Assembly: GCA_039680225.1 (NCBI GenBank)
Contig: JBDKTK010000151.1
Location: 1-27,733 of the forward strand
Direction of reading: 5' to 3'
Source of the DNA: JBDKTK01 sp039680225
Lineage (GTDB): Bacteria > Desulfobacterota > Syntrophia > Syntrophales > UBA4778
Length of the DNA stretch: 27,733 nucleotides
Part shown: piece by piece, positions 15,890 to 24,068 of the stretch
Numbering within the stretch: position 1 is the stretch's first letter
Layout of the letters: each line of letters starts with the position of its first letter
Program-made: the position numbers and the translations under genes
Notes under the pieces: generated by a model
What the model was told of the DNA's origin: nothing
What the model saw: only the letters and a program-made list of their open reading frames with translations
The model's database searches: none

Positions 15890-16798
15890 ATGATAACGGA
15901 TTTTTTCAGCCTGTTCGGGCTTTACCTTCAGCGCCGCATCCTGGGAAGGCGGGCGCCCCTGCTGGCGAGCGTGAAACTGACATACAAATGCAACCTTGCC
16001 TGCTGTATGTGCCCTTTTCATTTGAGGTCGGCGGAAGATAATTCGAGCATCCGCTGGGAGACCGCGGTCAATGTTCTCGATGAGCTGAAATCAATGGGCG
16101 CAAGGATCGCGGTCCTTGAAGGCGGCGAGCCGCTCCTGTGGAGAGACGGCCCGCGGGATATCGCCGATCTTGTCCGCTATGCGAAGGGCCGCTTCCTGAG
16201 GGTGGCTGCGACCACGAACGGCACCCTGCCCCTGGACCTTCCCGTCGACCTGCTGTGGGTGAGCCTTGACGGGCCCAGGGAGGACCACGACAGGTTCCGC
16301 AGCGGCTCTTTCGACCGGGTCTGGGCCAATCTCGCCAAATCCCGCCACCCCAATTTGTACGTCCATTTCACGATGCACCGGGAAAACTGGAAGGGCCTGG
16401 AGGGGTTGGCGGTCAAGCTGCGGAAAATACCCGCCGTGAAAGGAATCACCGTCCAGCTCTTTTACCCTTACGGGCAGGGCGAAGGGGACCTCGCGCTTGC
16501 GGGGGAAGAGCGGAGGGCCGCCCTGGAAAATGTTCTGGCCCTGAAGCGAAAAGGGGTCCCTGTCCTCAACTCGTCGAGCCGCCTCCGGGCCATGATACAG
16601 AATACCTGGACCTGCCATGAAGATCTGCTGGTCAATGTCGATCCGGACGGCGCCATAACCCGCGGCTGCTATGCGCGGAACCGCGGAAATGTGAACTGCG
16701 GGGATTGCGGCTTCACGCCCGTGGCGGAGGCGTCCGGGGCCCTGGACCTTGTCCCGGGATCATTGCTGGCCGGGTACAGGATTTTTCTGAGGGGATAA
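15890..16798 (+). CDS. Radical SAM protein with a C-terminal auxiliary Cys cluster
   Basis: A 302-residue radical SAM enzyme. The CNLACCMC motif gives C34-x3-C38-x2-C41 for the SAM-binding 4Fe-4S cluster. The SAM-binding strand ends GGEPLLW, with downstream strands TTNGT and WVSLDG that fit the partial TIM barrel. Four further cysteines (C242, C260, C270, C273, within TCHEDLLVNV...NCGDCGF) look like a SPASM/twitch-type auxiliary cluster. Such enzymes often modify peptides or cofactors. No precursor peptide or partner gene is adjacent: both neighbours are on the minus strand. There is no ribosome site ahead of the ATG. Radical SAM assignment is firm; substrate unknown. Confidence 0.85.
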   Translation: MITDFFSLFGLYLQRRILGRRAPLLASVKLTYKCNLACCMCPFHLRSAEDNSSIRWETAVNVLDELKSMGARIAVLEGGEPLLWRDGPRDIADLVRYAKGRFLRVAATTNGTLPLDLPVDLLWVSLDGPREDHDRFRSGSFDRVWANLAKSRHPNLYVHFTMHRENWKGLEGLAVKLRKIPAVKGITVQLFYPYGQGEGDLALAGEERRAALENVLALKRKGVPVLNSSSRLRAMIQNTWTCHEDLLVNVDPDGAITRGCYARNRGNVNCGDCGFTPVAEASGALDLVPGSLLAGYRIFLRG

Positions 16799-16805
16799 TT
16801 TCTTC

Positions 16806-16832
16806 GCAGGGGCGTATTGCATACGCCCCTGC
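16806..16832. repeat. Palindromic hairpin repeat (GGGGCGTAT subtype), copy 2
   Basis: Perfect 12-base-pair arms GCAGGGGCGTAT and ATACGCCCCTGC separated by TGC. It lies between the convergent radical SAM and 161-residue genes and lacks a U-tract on either strand. Confidence 0.7.
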
Positions 16833-16863
16833 AGGACAAGTTCGAATAAAACAGCGCCTCCGT

Positions 16864-17349
16864 TCAGTGCAGGACGCGCTCATCGCTCAGGGTGATCAGG
16901 TCTATGACGAGGACCAGGTTCAGATGGTCCAGGACTTCGGGCTGAAGCAGCTTGATAATTTCTGAAATGAGTTCGCTGTACTCGCGGAAAAAGGCCGCGA
17001 TGGGCTCATTCTGGATCTTTATGCCTTCCCGCGATCCCGGGGGGAAAGCATAAAGGGTGGGCATGGAACCGACATCGTTCATGATAAAGGCCTCGGATGC
17101 CTCGGGGCTTCCCAGGCCGTGCCTTTGCAGTTCGGAAACGGCGGCCCGCCTGAAGACGCCGCACTGGATCCGCAGTTCCTTTATCTTGCTTCGCGCCCCG
17201 GGGATCATTTCTGTAATATCGTTGTCCCGGAAAATGATCTTCCCGTTCTCGATGGTGAAATGGTCGTGGAGAATGCATTCGGGATAATCCTGGCCGTCAA
17301 AGGATATCGACGGCAGTTCGCAATCGGGATGGATGCATTTGCCTCTCAT
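16864..17349 (-). CDS. Unknown 161-residue protein with a Cys/His-rich N-terminus
   Basis: The start at 17349 is preferred because AGGAGAGG lies just upstream; a longer frame would add a proline/glycine-rich leader not typical of protein. The N-terminus MRGKCIHPDC...PECILHDHF places C5, C10, C25 and H28/H30 as a likely metal knuckle. The remainder is helical and ends in a hydrophobic run LNLVLVIDLI. No family is recognised. The segment before the ribosome site contains a GC hairpin (17381-17395) in the message leader. It is convergent with the radical SAM gene. Confidence 0.55.
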   Translation of the reverse strand: MRGKCIHPDCELPSISFDGQDYPECILHDHFTIENGKIIFRDNDITEMIPGARSKIKELRIQCGVFRRAAVSELQRHGLGSPEASEAFIMNDVGSMPTLYAFPPGSREGIKIQNEPIAAFFREYSELISEIIKLLQPEVLDHLNLVLVIDLITLSDERVLH

Positions 17350-17620
17350 GAGATCCTCTCCTTTCCCCATTTTCCCCTTTGGCCCCGGTGGGGCCGGGGG
17401 CAAATTTCGGATCGGAAACCTGCAGACCCGTCAGACAAGCGTTCGTTTTAAATCTAACAGGATCGGAACGGCTAATAATATAAAGATATGCCTGAATTAG
17501 TTTATCTCAAATTCTGAAAACAGAATCAGGATAGGGAAGGACGGGACGATATCGAAAAAAATATCGGGAGCTGAAAAAAATGATTGCCTTTTTTTCCTTT
17601 TTTTCCCAAGATGTCGTCAG

Positions 17621-17646
17621 TCAAGTTCCTAAGTTTCCGCCGAAAA
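17621..17646 (+). promoter_or_regulatory. Possible sigma-28 (FliA)-type promoter
   Basis: TCAAGTTC, ten bases, GCCGAAAA. This is close to the flagellar-sigma consensus TAAAGTTT-N11-GCCGATAA, with one base less spacing and mismatches. It lies about 100 bases upstream of the LysM/NlpC gene. Confidence 0.3.
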
Positions 17647-17678
17647 GGGACTAAAGTCACAAAACAGCCATATAATAT

Positions 17679-17707
17679 TTGACAAGCCCGGTCATATTTA
17701 TTATCTA
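17679..17707 (+). promoter_or_regulatory. Sigma-70 promoter of the LysM-NlpC/P60 gene
   Basis: Perfect TTGACA at 17679-17684, 17-base spacer, TATCTA at 17702-17707. The predicted leader is about 35 bases and ends in AAGGAGGG. Confidence 0.65.
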
Positions 17708-17747
17708 AACCCCCTGTTTACCCTGAATGACGAGAAGGAGGGACGCC

Positions 17748-18725
17748 ATGAGGGGGCGTTTAATATCGGTTCTGTCGTTGGCGGTACTCTTAATATTCGG
17801 TTTTTCCACATCAGTCATTGCCGATCAGAAATATAGGGTTAAAGCCGGAGACAACCTCGCTAAAATTTCCAAAAAGTTCAAAGTCAGCGTTGCCGACCTG
17901 AAGTCCGCCAACGGCCTGCAGGGCAATGGCCTGAAACTGAAGCAGGTCCTTGTCATCCCATCCAAGAAATCGAAGCAGGCGTCCAAATCATCAAAAAAGG
18001 ACATAGCGAAAAATTCAACTGCCAGTCCCCGGCAGGAAGCCGCATCCGAAACTGAAACATACGTTGTGAAAAAAGGCGACACGGCCCGCAGCATTGCCGC
18101 GGAAAACGGCATCACGCTTGCCGAATTCAAAAAGTTGAACCACCTGAAGGGGAAGGCCTCTTTGAAAAAAGGCCGGAGGGTATCGGTGCCGAAGAAGCAG
18201 GAGGCCGAGGAGGACCTTGCCGGGAACGATCCCTCCGACGATGTCCCCGAAACCATATCGCCCGATACGCCCAATGCCGCTCTCGGAAAATGGAAAGACC
18301 CCGATGAAAGGAGCCTTTTTATCAAGGTCGTCAAATCCTTCCTGGGCGTGCCTTACAAGCTGGGCGGGAATACCGTCAGGGGCATCGACTGCTCGGCTTT
18401 CGTCAAGAAAGTCTATGAAATTTTTGATGTGAGCCTCCCCAGGACGGCGCGGGAGCAGTCATTGATAGGGAAGAAGATCGACCGGAACAGCCTCCAGGAA
18501 GGGGACCTTGTTTTCTTCAAGACCCGCCGCGACCACGTGGGCATTTATGTCGGCAACAATCAATTCGTCCACCTGTCGTACAGCAGCCGCCAGGCGAAAG
18601 TGGACAATCTGGACAGCCAGTATTTTTCCAACAGGTTTCTCAGGGGAGTGAGGGTGAAGGAGCTTGTGGGAATGTCTATCAACCAGGCCAAAAATGACGC
18701 ATTGCATGCTGTTGAAAAACGCTGA
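17748..18725 (+). CDS. Periplasmic peptidoglycan endopeptidase: two LysM domains plus NlpC/P60
   Basis: A 325-residue cell-wall hydrolase. The ATG at 17748 has the ribosome site AAGGAGGG; an upstream ATG at 17727 lacks one. A signal peptide (about residues 1-25) is followed by LysM 1 (29-71, YRVKAGDNLAKISKKF), a lysine/serine linker, LysM 2 (104-148, YVVKKGDTARSIAAENG) and an NlpC/P60 domain (about 185-305). Catalytic residues are C215 (GIDCSAFV) and H263 (RDHVGIYV), with H275 as the likely third residue. It should bind glycan through LysM and cleave peptide stems, acting in growth or division. The protein is basic and has no lipobox. A strong promoter precedes it. Confidence 0.92.
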   Translation: MRGRLISVLSLAVLLIFGFSTSVIADQKYRVKAGDNLAKISKKFKVSVADLKSANGLQGNGLKLKQVLVIPSKKSKQASKSSKKDIAKNSTASPRQEAASETETYVVKKGDTARSIAAENGITLAEFKKLNHLKGKASLKKGRRVSVPKKQEAEEDLAGNDPSDDVPETISPDTPNAALGKWKDPDERSLFIKVVKSFLGVPYKLGGNTVRGIDCSAFVKKVYEIFDVSLPRTAREQSLIGKKIDRNSLQEGDLVFFKTRRDHVGIYVGNNQFVHLSYSSRQAKVDNLDSQYFSNRFLRGVRVKELVGMSINQAKNDALHAVEKR

Positions 18726-18745
18726 CGCGGTACGACATTATAAAT

Positions 18746-18770
18746 AAAAAGGGCGGCCGGCCGGCCGCCC
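18746..18770 (-). terminator. GGCC-rich hairpin terminator (repeat family)
   Basis: GGGCGGCCGGCCGGCCGCCC (18751-18770) is a perfect 20-base palindrome. Read on the minus strand it is followed by TTTTTAT, so it terminates the CoA operon ending at 18810. On the plus strand it follows the LysM gene but has no U-tract. Confidence 0.75.
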
Positions 18771-18809
18771 CTCCAAGTTAAAATCATATCTGAAATTTTC
18801 ACACCCCGT

Positions 18810-19850
18810 TCATTTCCCGAAAAGCCTGTCCAGCTTTATCTTTTCCTTTACGGTCCTCTCCAGCAAATTTATTTTTTCCGTATCTTCCTTTGTTATCAGG
18901 GGCTGCAGGGCGTCTACCTGCTTGGCGACCTGGTAGGTGTCCGCAGCGACCAGCAGCAGGGGCACATTTTCCCTTTCCGCTTTCGAGATGAGCACGGAGG
19001 TGGGGAGGATATTATTGGTGAGCACGACGGCGGCCGTGTTCGTTTCCAGGGCGGCGGAAATCATGTCGCTGCGGTCCCCGCTGGTGATGACAACTTTTCC
19101 GGCGGTCTTGAACTGGGGGAGGTCCATGACGGCATCGGCCCTCATCGCCCCGATAAAAATCTTTTTAACATCCCTGGCCATTCCAGACCCTCCGACGATC
19201 ACCTTCGCGAACAGCCGTTCCGAAAGGTATGCGACCGTATAGCAGGTCAACTCCTTCAGGTACGGGATCATGCCGAGCACTTCAGTCCCGGCGGATTGGA
19301 TCATGGGCAGGTAATGGTCCTCGAAGTCCTGGATGTTATTTATTTTGTTTAAAATAACACCCTTGAAGTCTATGCCCTTCATGCTGAGATGTTTTTTTAT
19401 GAAAACAACGTCGTCGAGGATGGAATTTTCATCGCCCGCCAGGACAAAGACAAGCTTCCCCCCGCTGTAGCGCGCCGCGGAAAGGACGTCGATATTCACT
19501 GAAACGCCGTTGCGCGGGCCCCGGCCCCCTTCTATGAAGACCAGGTCCCTGTCTTTCCCCACGTCTGCGCAGTCCTGGAGGAATTTGGTCTTGATCGTCT
19601 TTTCGTTGTACATGAACCTCAGCTTGGAGTGGTCGAACCCGATTGTCATGTCGTCCGGCAGCATTTCCAGGCCGAATATATTGGTAATCGCGGCCGAGTC
19701 GGTGTCCCAGAGGCGTTTTTTCCTGTAAAGCATCCTGTCCCCGAACGGTTTCATGTAGCCGATCTTTTTCCCGAGAGCCTTTCCAAGCCCGATTATAATG
19801 CTGGTCTTTCCCGCATTCTCGTGCATTGAGCCTATTACTAATCTCTCCAT
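18810..19850 (-). CDS. BioD-like P-loop/DRTGG protein (regulatory half of phosphotransacetylase)
   Basis: A 346-residue protein related to the N-terminal part of long phosphotransacetylases (COG0857). The first half is a dethiobiotin-synthetase-like P-loop fold with a Walker-A-like GSMHENAGKT (7-16) and FIEGGRGPRNG, followed by a DRTGG domain (from about residue 215 with VGGSGM and ITSGDRSDMI). The phosphotransacetylase catalytic domain is missing: the frame ends after the DRTGG domain. A TGATG overlap with the acyl-CoA synthetase gene couples their translation. Stand-alone members are thought to regulate or sense acyl/nucleotide state, which is inference. It is the last gene of a three-gene operon and a strong terminator follows. 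Confidence 0.85.
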   Translation of the reverse strand: MERLVIGSMHENAGKTSIIIGLGKALGKKIGYMKPFGDRMLYRKKRLWDTDSAAITNIFGLEMLPDDMTIGFDHSKLRFMYNEKTIKTKFLQDCADVGKDRDLVFIEGGRGPRNGVSVNIDVLSAARYSGGKLVFVLAGDENSILDDVVFIKKHLSMKGIDFKGVILNKINNIQDFEDHYLPMIQSAGTEVLGMIPYLKELTCYTVAYLSERLFAKVIVGGSGMARDVKKIFIGAMRADAVMDLPQFKTAGKVVITSGDRSDMISAALETNTAAVVLTNNILPTSVLISKAERENVPLLLVAADTYQVAKQVDALQPLITKEDTEKINLLERTVKEKIKLDRLFGK

Positions 19851-21988
19851 CAGCTCACCTGTCCTTTCTCCAGTAAAATCCGGGCGTCCACTGCCTTGGC
19901 TCCCCGGCCCTGTTCGTAAACCATCAGGGGATTTATTTCTATGTCGGATATTTCCTCGCAGTTTGTGATCACGTACCCAAGCCGGATGATTGTATCGATC
20001 AGGGCGTCTATGTCGCGCGCCTCCTCTCCCCTGACGCCGAGCAGGAGGGAATAGGACCTGATTTCCTTGATCATGTTCATTATTTCCTGCCTCTCCAGCG
20101 GGAACGACCGGAACGACACGTCCTTGAGGACTTCGACATAGATCCCGCCCAGGCCGACCATGATGATCGGGCCGAACGTGCGGTCCCTCCTGGCCCCGAT
20201 GATCATCTCTGTGCCTTCCCCGATCATCTCGGCTATTTCGACGCCTTCCAGGACAGCATGCGGGGCGTTGGCCCGGCAGTTGTTGATAATCGCCTGGTAC
20301 GCATCGACCACCTCGTTGCAGTTCTCAAGGTCAAGGGCCACTCCCCCCACATCGCTTTTGTGGATGATGTCCGGCGACACTATCTTCATTACGACGGGAT
20401 AGCCGATCGTTTCCGCCAGGGACGCCGCCTCCTCGATGTTGCGGGCCGTTGCGCTCCTGGGCATGCCGATGCCGGCTATCGTCATCAGGTCGTGCGCCTC
20501 CTGGGCCAGCAGGAAATTGCGGTCATCCGCATGGACCTTGTTTATTATGGAATGAATTTCTTTCAAAGCCTTGATGCCCATGTTGTTGGCCGGCAGTTCG
20601 CCGTCATGTTCGGTTATATGGCGGTAATAGCTGTACATGGCGCCGAGCGAGGCAACGGATTCATAGACGTCGCCGTAAGCCGGGACTCCCTGCCTGGCAA
20701 GGGAAGCAAGCGCCTCTTCCGTTTTCTCCCCTCCGAAGAGCGAGAACACGATCGGTTTGCGGCTCTCCAGGAAGTTTTCATACGTGTCTATCACCAGTTT
20801 CGAGAGGTTCCCCGCATCGAAAACAGCGGTCTCGCAGTACAGGCCGATTACTGCATTGATGTGCGGGTCGTAGAGGGCCGCGTTGAAAGCCGAATCGTAA
20901 TCCCTGGACGTGGCCTGGCCCGTGATGTCAACGGGGTTGCGGGTCGAGCCGAAATCGGGTGTGGCAATCGAGAATGTCTCGCGCAGGCGCTTATTGTCGT
21001 CGAACAGCTTGATCCCGTATTTTTCGCAGGCGTCAGCGGCGAGCACGCCTATGCCGCCGCCGTTTGTTATTATCACGGTCTCCTCCCCGCCGGGCACGGG
21101 GTTGTGGGCCAGGTACTTGCACCAGTTGAAGCCTTCTTCGATGCTCTCCGCCCGCAACACCCCGCATTGTTTCATCAGGTCGTCAAAAACCTTGTCGGAG
21201 CCGGCGAGCGAGCCGGTGTGGGAAGCAGCGGCGATCGCCCCCCTTTCGGAGCGGCCGGATTTAATAACGACAACGGGCTTCTTTTTGGTCGTCTCTTTCA
21301 GGATCCTGGCCAGGCGCTCGCCCTTTTTCACCCCTTCCATGTACATCATGATGATCTGCGTCCGGGTTTGCGGGACGAGGTATTCCAGGATGTCCGTCTC
21401 GTCGAGGTCGGCCTTGTTCCCGATTGACACTATCGCCGACAGGCCGATATTCTCCACGGCCGTCTTTCCGATCATGGCGAGGCCGAGAGCGCCGCTCTGG
21501 GTAACTATTGCCACCTGTCCCGGCGTTATATCGGCGGGGCCGAAAGTCGCGTTCAGGGACGATTCGGCGGAATAAATACCGAATATGTTGGGGCCGAGCA
21601 CCCGCACTCCTTTTTCGGTCGCGTATTTGGCAATTTCGCGCTCCTCGGTGGTGTTGCCTATTTCGGAAAAGCCGGATGTAATGATCGTCACGAATTTCAC
21701 GCCCTTTGCGGCGCAGCTTTTGACGGCATCGAATACAAGGCCGGCAGGGACCACTATGGAAGCGACATCGATTTCCCCCGGGAACTCCTCGATACTCCGG
21801 AAAGCCTTTATCCCCAGTATCTCCCCTCCCCGGGGATTTACCGGGACAACCTTTCCCTTGTAGCCTCCGGACACTATGTTCCTCAGGACGCTGAAGCCGA
21901 TTTTCTTTTCATCGCCGGAGGCCCCGATAACGGCAATCGAGCGCGGTTCGAAGAGGTACTTGATATCCTGCGACGGTTTATCGGTCAT
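19850..21988 (-). CDS. ADP-forming acyl-CoA (acetyl-CoA) synthetase, fused alpha-beta
   Basis: A 712-residue enzyme combining alpha and beta subunits: CoA-binding Rossmann domain (about 1-130), succinyl-CoA-ligase-like domains (about 150-460) and an ATP-grasp domain (about 490-712, with VVMKIVSPDIIHKSDVGGV and the DIEINPLMV ending). The phospho-accepting histidine is present as H257 in ASHTGSLAGSD, so the protein should be catalytically active, unlike Pat-type homologues in which it is replaced. It converts acyl-CoA, ADP and phosphate to acid, CoA and ATP, giving substrate-level ATP. It overlaps the upstream CoA-transferase/GNAT gene by ATGA and the downstream gene by TGATG. Acyl substrate (acetate or other) unknown. 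Confidence 0.95.
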   Translation of the reverse strand: MTDKPSQDIKYLFEPRSIAVIGASGDEKKIGFSVLRNIVSGGYKGKVVPVNPRGGEILGIKAFRSIEEFPGEIDVASIVVPAGLVFDAVKSCAAKGVKFVTIITSGFSEIGNTTEEREIAKYATEKGVRVLGPNIFGIYSAESSLNATFGPADITPGQVAIVTQSGALGLAMIGKTAVENIGLSAIVSIGNKADLDETDILEYLVPQTRTQIIMMYMEGVKKGERLARILKETTKKKPVVVIKSGRSERGAIAAASHTGSLAGSDKVFDDLMKQCGVLRAESIEEGFNWCKYLAHNPVPGGEETVIITNGGGIGVLAADACEKYGIKLFDDNKRLRETFSIATPDFGSTRNPVDITGQATSRDYDSAFNAALYDPHINAVIGLYCETAVFDAGNLSKLVIDTYENFLESRKPIVFSLFGGEKTEEALASLARQGVPAYGDVYESVASLGAMYSYYRHITEHDGELPANNMGIKALKEIHSIINKVHADDRNFLLAQEAHDLMTIAGIGMPRSATARNIEEAASLAETIGYPVVMKIVSPDIIHKSDVGGVALDLENCNEVVDAYQAIINNCRANAPHAVLEGVEIAEMIGEGTEMIIGARRDRTFGPIIMVGLGGIYVEVLKDVSFRSFPLERQEIMNMIKEIRSYSLLLGVRGEEARDIDALIDTIIRLGYVITNCEEISDIEINPLMVYEQGRGAKAVDARILLEKGQVS

Positions 21989-23868
21989 TTTGTCTCCGTT
22001 TCCCTGAAAGCCATCTTCAACTCGTAAACGCCCTCGCTTATGGTCCTCTCTATATCAAAACCGCCTTTTTCAAAAACGCTGAGCATGGGTTTGTTCTCCA
22101 CCAGGACTTCCGCCGTGAACCCTAAAAGGCCCTGCCTTTTTGCAAGATATGTAAGGTAGGCCAGCAACTCGGTGCCGATCCCCTGGTCCTGGAATTTGTC
22201 CAGGACGGCGAAAGCTATTTCGGCCGTGTGCGAGCCGGTATTGATGCCGTACTGGCCCAATGCCACCACTGTTTCATTGTCCTCCGGCCCCATGACCGCC
22301 AGGATGACCGTCTCCTGGGTGTAATCTATTATGACGAATTCCTGGAGCCGCTCGTGGGGCATGTCTTTCCTGTATGAGATGAACCGCCGGTACATGCTGT
22401 TGTCGGAGAGGTCGTAGAAAAAGTCCTTCAGCAGCGGTTCGTCGGAAATCCTCACCGGCCTGAAAAGGACGGGCTCGCCCTTCTTTGTCGTCCGCCACGT
22501 TTCCAGGTGCTCCGGGTACTCCCCGCGCTTGCCGGGGATGAAGGCCTGGTCGCTGTAAATAAAGCCGGCCTTCTTGGCCTCGTCGATCAGCCAGGGCCGG
22601 AACTTGGGATGGGCAATGGATATGAGTTCCATGGCGCGCTCCCGGATGTTCTTCCCCTGGAGGTAAGCTATCCCGTACTCGGTTACGACATACTGGACAT
22701 CCCCCCGGATCAGGGTGGCTCCCGCGCCTTCCTTGAGCGTGGGCACGATCCGGGATGTCGTGTCGCTCAGGGCCGTGGAGCCGATCGTGAGGATAGTCTT
22801 GCCGCCCGCGAGGGTGGCGCCCCTCATGAAATCGGCCTGGCCGCCGATGCCGCTGTAAAACTGCTTGCCGATGGACTCGGCCGTGACCTGTCCGGTAAGG
22901 TCTATCTCCAGGGCGCTGTTCATCGCGACCATGTTGTCGAACTGGGCGATGATGAGAGGGTCATTGGTGTAATCGATGGTCTTGAACTCGATCACGGGAT
23001 TGTCGTTTATATAGTCGTAAGTTGATTTTTTCCCCATGCAGAATGTTGCGACGGTTTTCCCGCGGTCGATCTTCTTCCGGGAATTGTCGATCACCCCTTT
23101 TTTCATCAGGTCCACTATGCCGTCGCTGAGCAGCTCGGTGTGGATGCCGAGGTGCTTCTTTTCCGAGAGGTGGGCCAGTATGGCATTGGGAATGCTCCCG
23201 TAACCGACCTGGATGGTGTCCCCGTCCTCGATGAGCCGCGCAACATATGTCCCGATGCGCTGGGCGATTTCCGTGTCCGCGCCGGGGCTGTATTCAAGGA
23301 TGGGTTCGTCATAAGGCAGGAGGTAATCTATATCATCGATGTGAATGAAGGCGTCGCCATGGACCCGCGGCATGTTTGAATTGACCTGGGCTATTACGAT
23401 GCGGGCGACTTCCGCGGCCGCCTTGACGATGTCCACGCTCACCCCCAGGCTCATGTAGCCGTGGATGTCCGGCCGGCAAGTCTGGATGAGGGCGATGTCG
23501 ACCCGGGCGAGGCCCCGATGGAAGAGGTCGGGCACCTGGGAAAGGAAAACAGGGGTGTAATCGGCCGCGCCCCTGTTGACGGCGGTGCGGGTGCTGTCCC
23601 CGATAAAAAAGGAATTGAGCCGGAAATTCTGCCGGAATTTTTCGCTGGTATAAGGCGCCACTCCCAGGGAGCGGATGTGAAGGAGTTCGGCGTCGAAGAA
23701 GGCTTTCGGGTGGGCCTGGACGTACTTGATAAGCCAGTGCACCAGGTGCTGCGGTTCGGCGCAGGCGGACCCGATAAAAATGGTATCGCCCCGGTGGACG
23801 TTGTTGAATACCTCGCTCTCCGGGGAGAATTTCTCCGGGTATCTCTCTCTCCAGTAATCAAGAGCCAT
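21985..23868 (-). CDS. CoA-transferase/acetyl-CoA hydrolase fused to a GNAT acetyltransferase (copy A)
   Basis: A 627-residue two-domain protein; start MALDYWRERYPEKF at 23868, supported by an AGGA ribosome site and by its paralogue. Residues about 1-450 are a class I acetyl-CoA hydrolase/4-hydroxybutyrate CoA-transferase fold: GSACAEP, GYGSIPNA, HTELLSDG (segment holding the family's active-site glutamate) and GIGGQADFMRGA. Residues about 470-620 are a GNAT domain with the acetyl-CoA loop QDQGIGT and the NKPMLSVFEKGGF end. The CoA-transferase exchanges CoA between acids; the GNAT half may acetylate lysines or another amine. First gene of the operon with the synthetase, overlapping it by ATGA. 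Cytosolic. Confidence 0.9.
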   Translation of the reverse strand: MALDYWRERYPEKFSPESEVFNNVHRGDTIFIGSACAEPQHLVHWLIKYVQAHPKAFFDAELLHIRSLGVAPYTSEKFRQNFRLNSFFIGDSTRTAVNRGAADYTPVFLSQVPDLFHRGLARVDIALIQTCRPDIHGYMSLGVSVDIVKAAAEVARIVIAQVNSNMPRVHGDAFIHIDDIDYLLPYDEPILEYSPGADTEIAQRIGTYVARLIEDGDTIQVGYGSIPNAILAHLSEKKHLGIHTELLSDGIVDLMKKGVIDNSRKKIDRGKTVATFCMGKKSTYDYINDNPVIEFKTIDYTNDPLIIAQFDNMVAMNSALEIDLTGQVTAESIGKQFYSGIGGQADFMRGATLAGGKTILTIGSTALSDTTSRIVPTLKEGAGATLIRGDVQYVVTEYGIAYLQGKNIRERAMELISIAHPKFRPWLIDEAKKAGFIYSDQAFIPGKRGEYPEHLETWRTTKKGEPVLFRPVRISDEPLLKDFFYDLSDNSMYRRFISYRKDMPHERLQEFVIIDYTQETVILAVMGPEDNETVVALGQYGINTGSHTAEIAFAVLDKFQDQGIGTELLAYLTYLAKRQGLLGFTAEVLVENKPMLSVFEKGGFDIERTISEGVYELKMAFRETETK

Positions 23869-24068
23869 ATAGTTCCTGTCTTGCAGAAATGGACTAAAAA
23901 AGAACACAAAATTCAAGATATTTACATTCTAAATGAGAAGGCGGGTCCGGGCAAACAAAAAAATGTCTGGCTTTTCTCAATTTTCAGGCCTAATTATTTA
24001 TTAGGGCTCCGGGAAATGTATAGCATTTGCGGGTTTCATTTTACAACCTTTTAACTGATGGAGGTAAT

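Larger units (their letters stand above)
17350..17747. other. 398-base intergenic region between divergent genes
   Basis: No gene is visible. It holds a GC hairpin (GGCCCC-GGT-GGGGCC, 17381-17395) in the leader of the minus-strand gene, a small hairpin ATTCTG-AAAA-CAGAAT (17511-17526), a run of T-rich sequence (17587-17604), a sigma-28-like motif (17621-17646) and a strong sigma-70 promoter (17679-17707) for the LysM gene. No riboswitch could be identified by eye. Confidence 0.6.

Noticed and set aside
17641..17670. GGACTAAAGTC near-palindrome as a cyclic-dinucleotide riboswitch
   Set aside because: It lacks the conserved GEMM core sequence and paired stems, and lies upstream of the -10/-35 boxes of the better promoter.
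20258..21427. Long plus-strand open frame of 389 codons inside the acyl-CoA synthetase gene
   Set aside because: It is antisense to a well-conserved gene, has no family features, and follows from the GC-rich codon bias.
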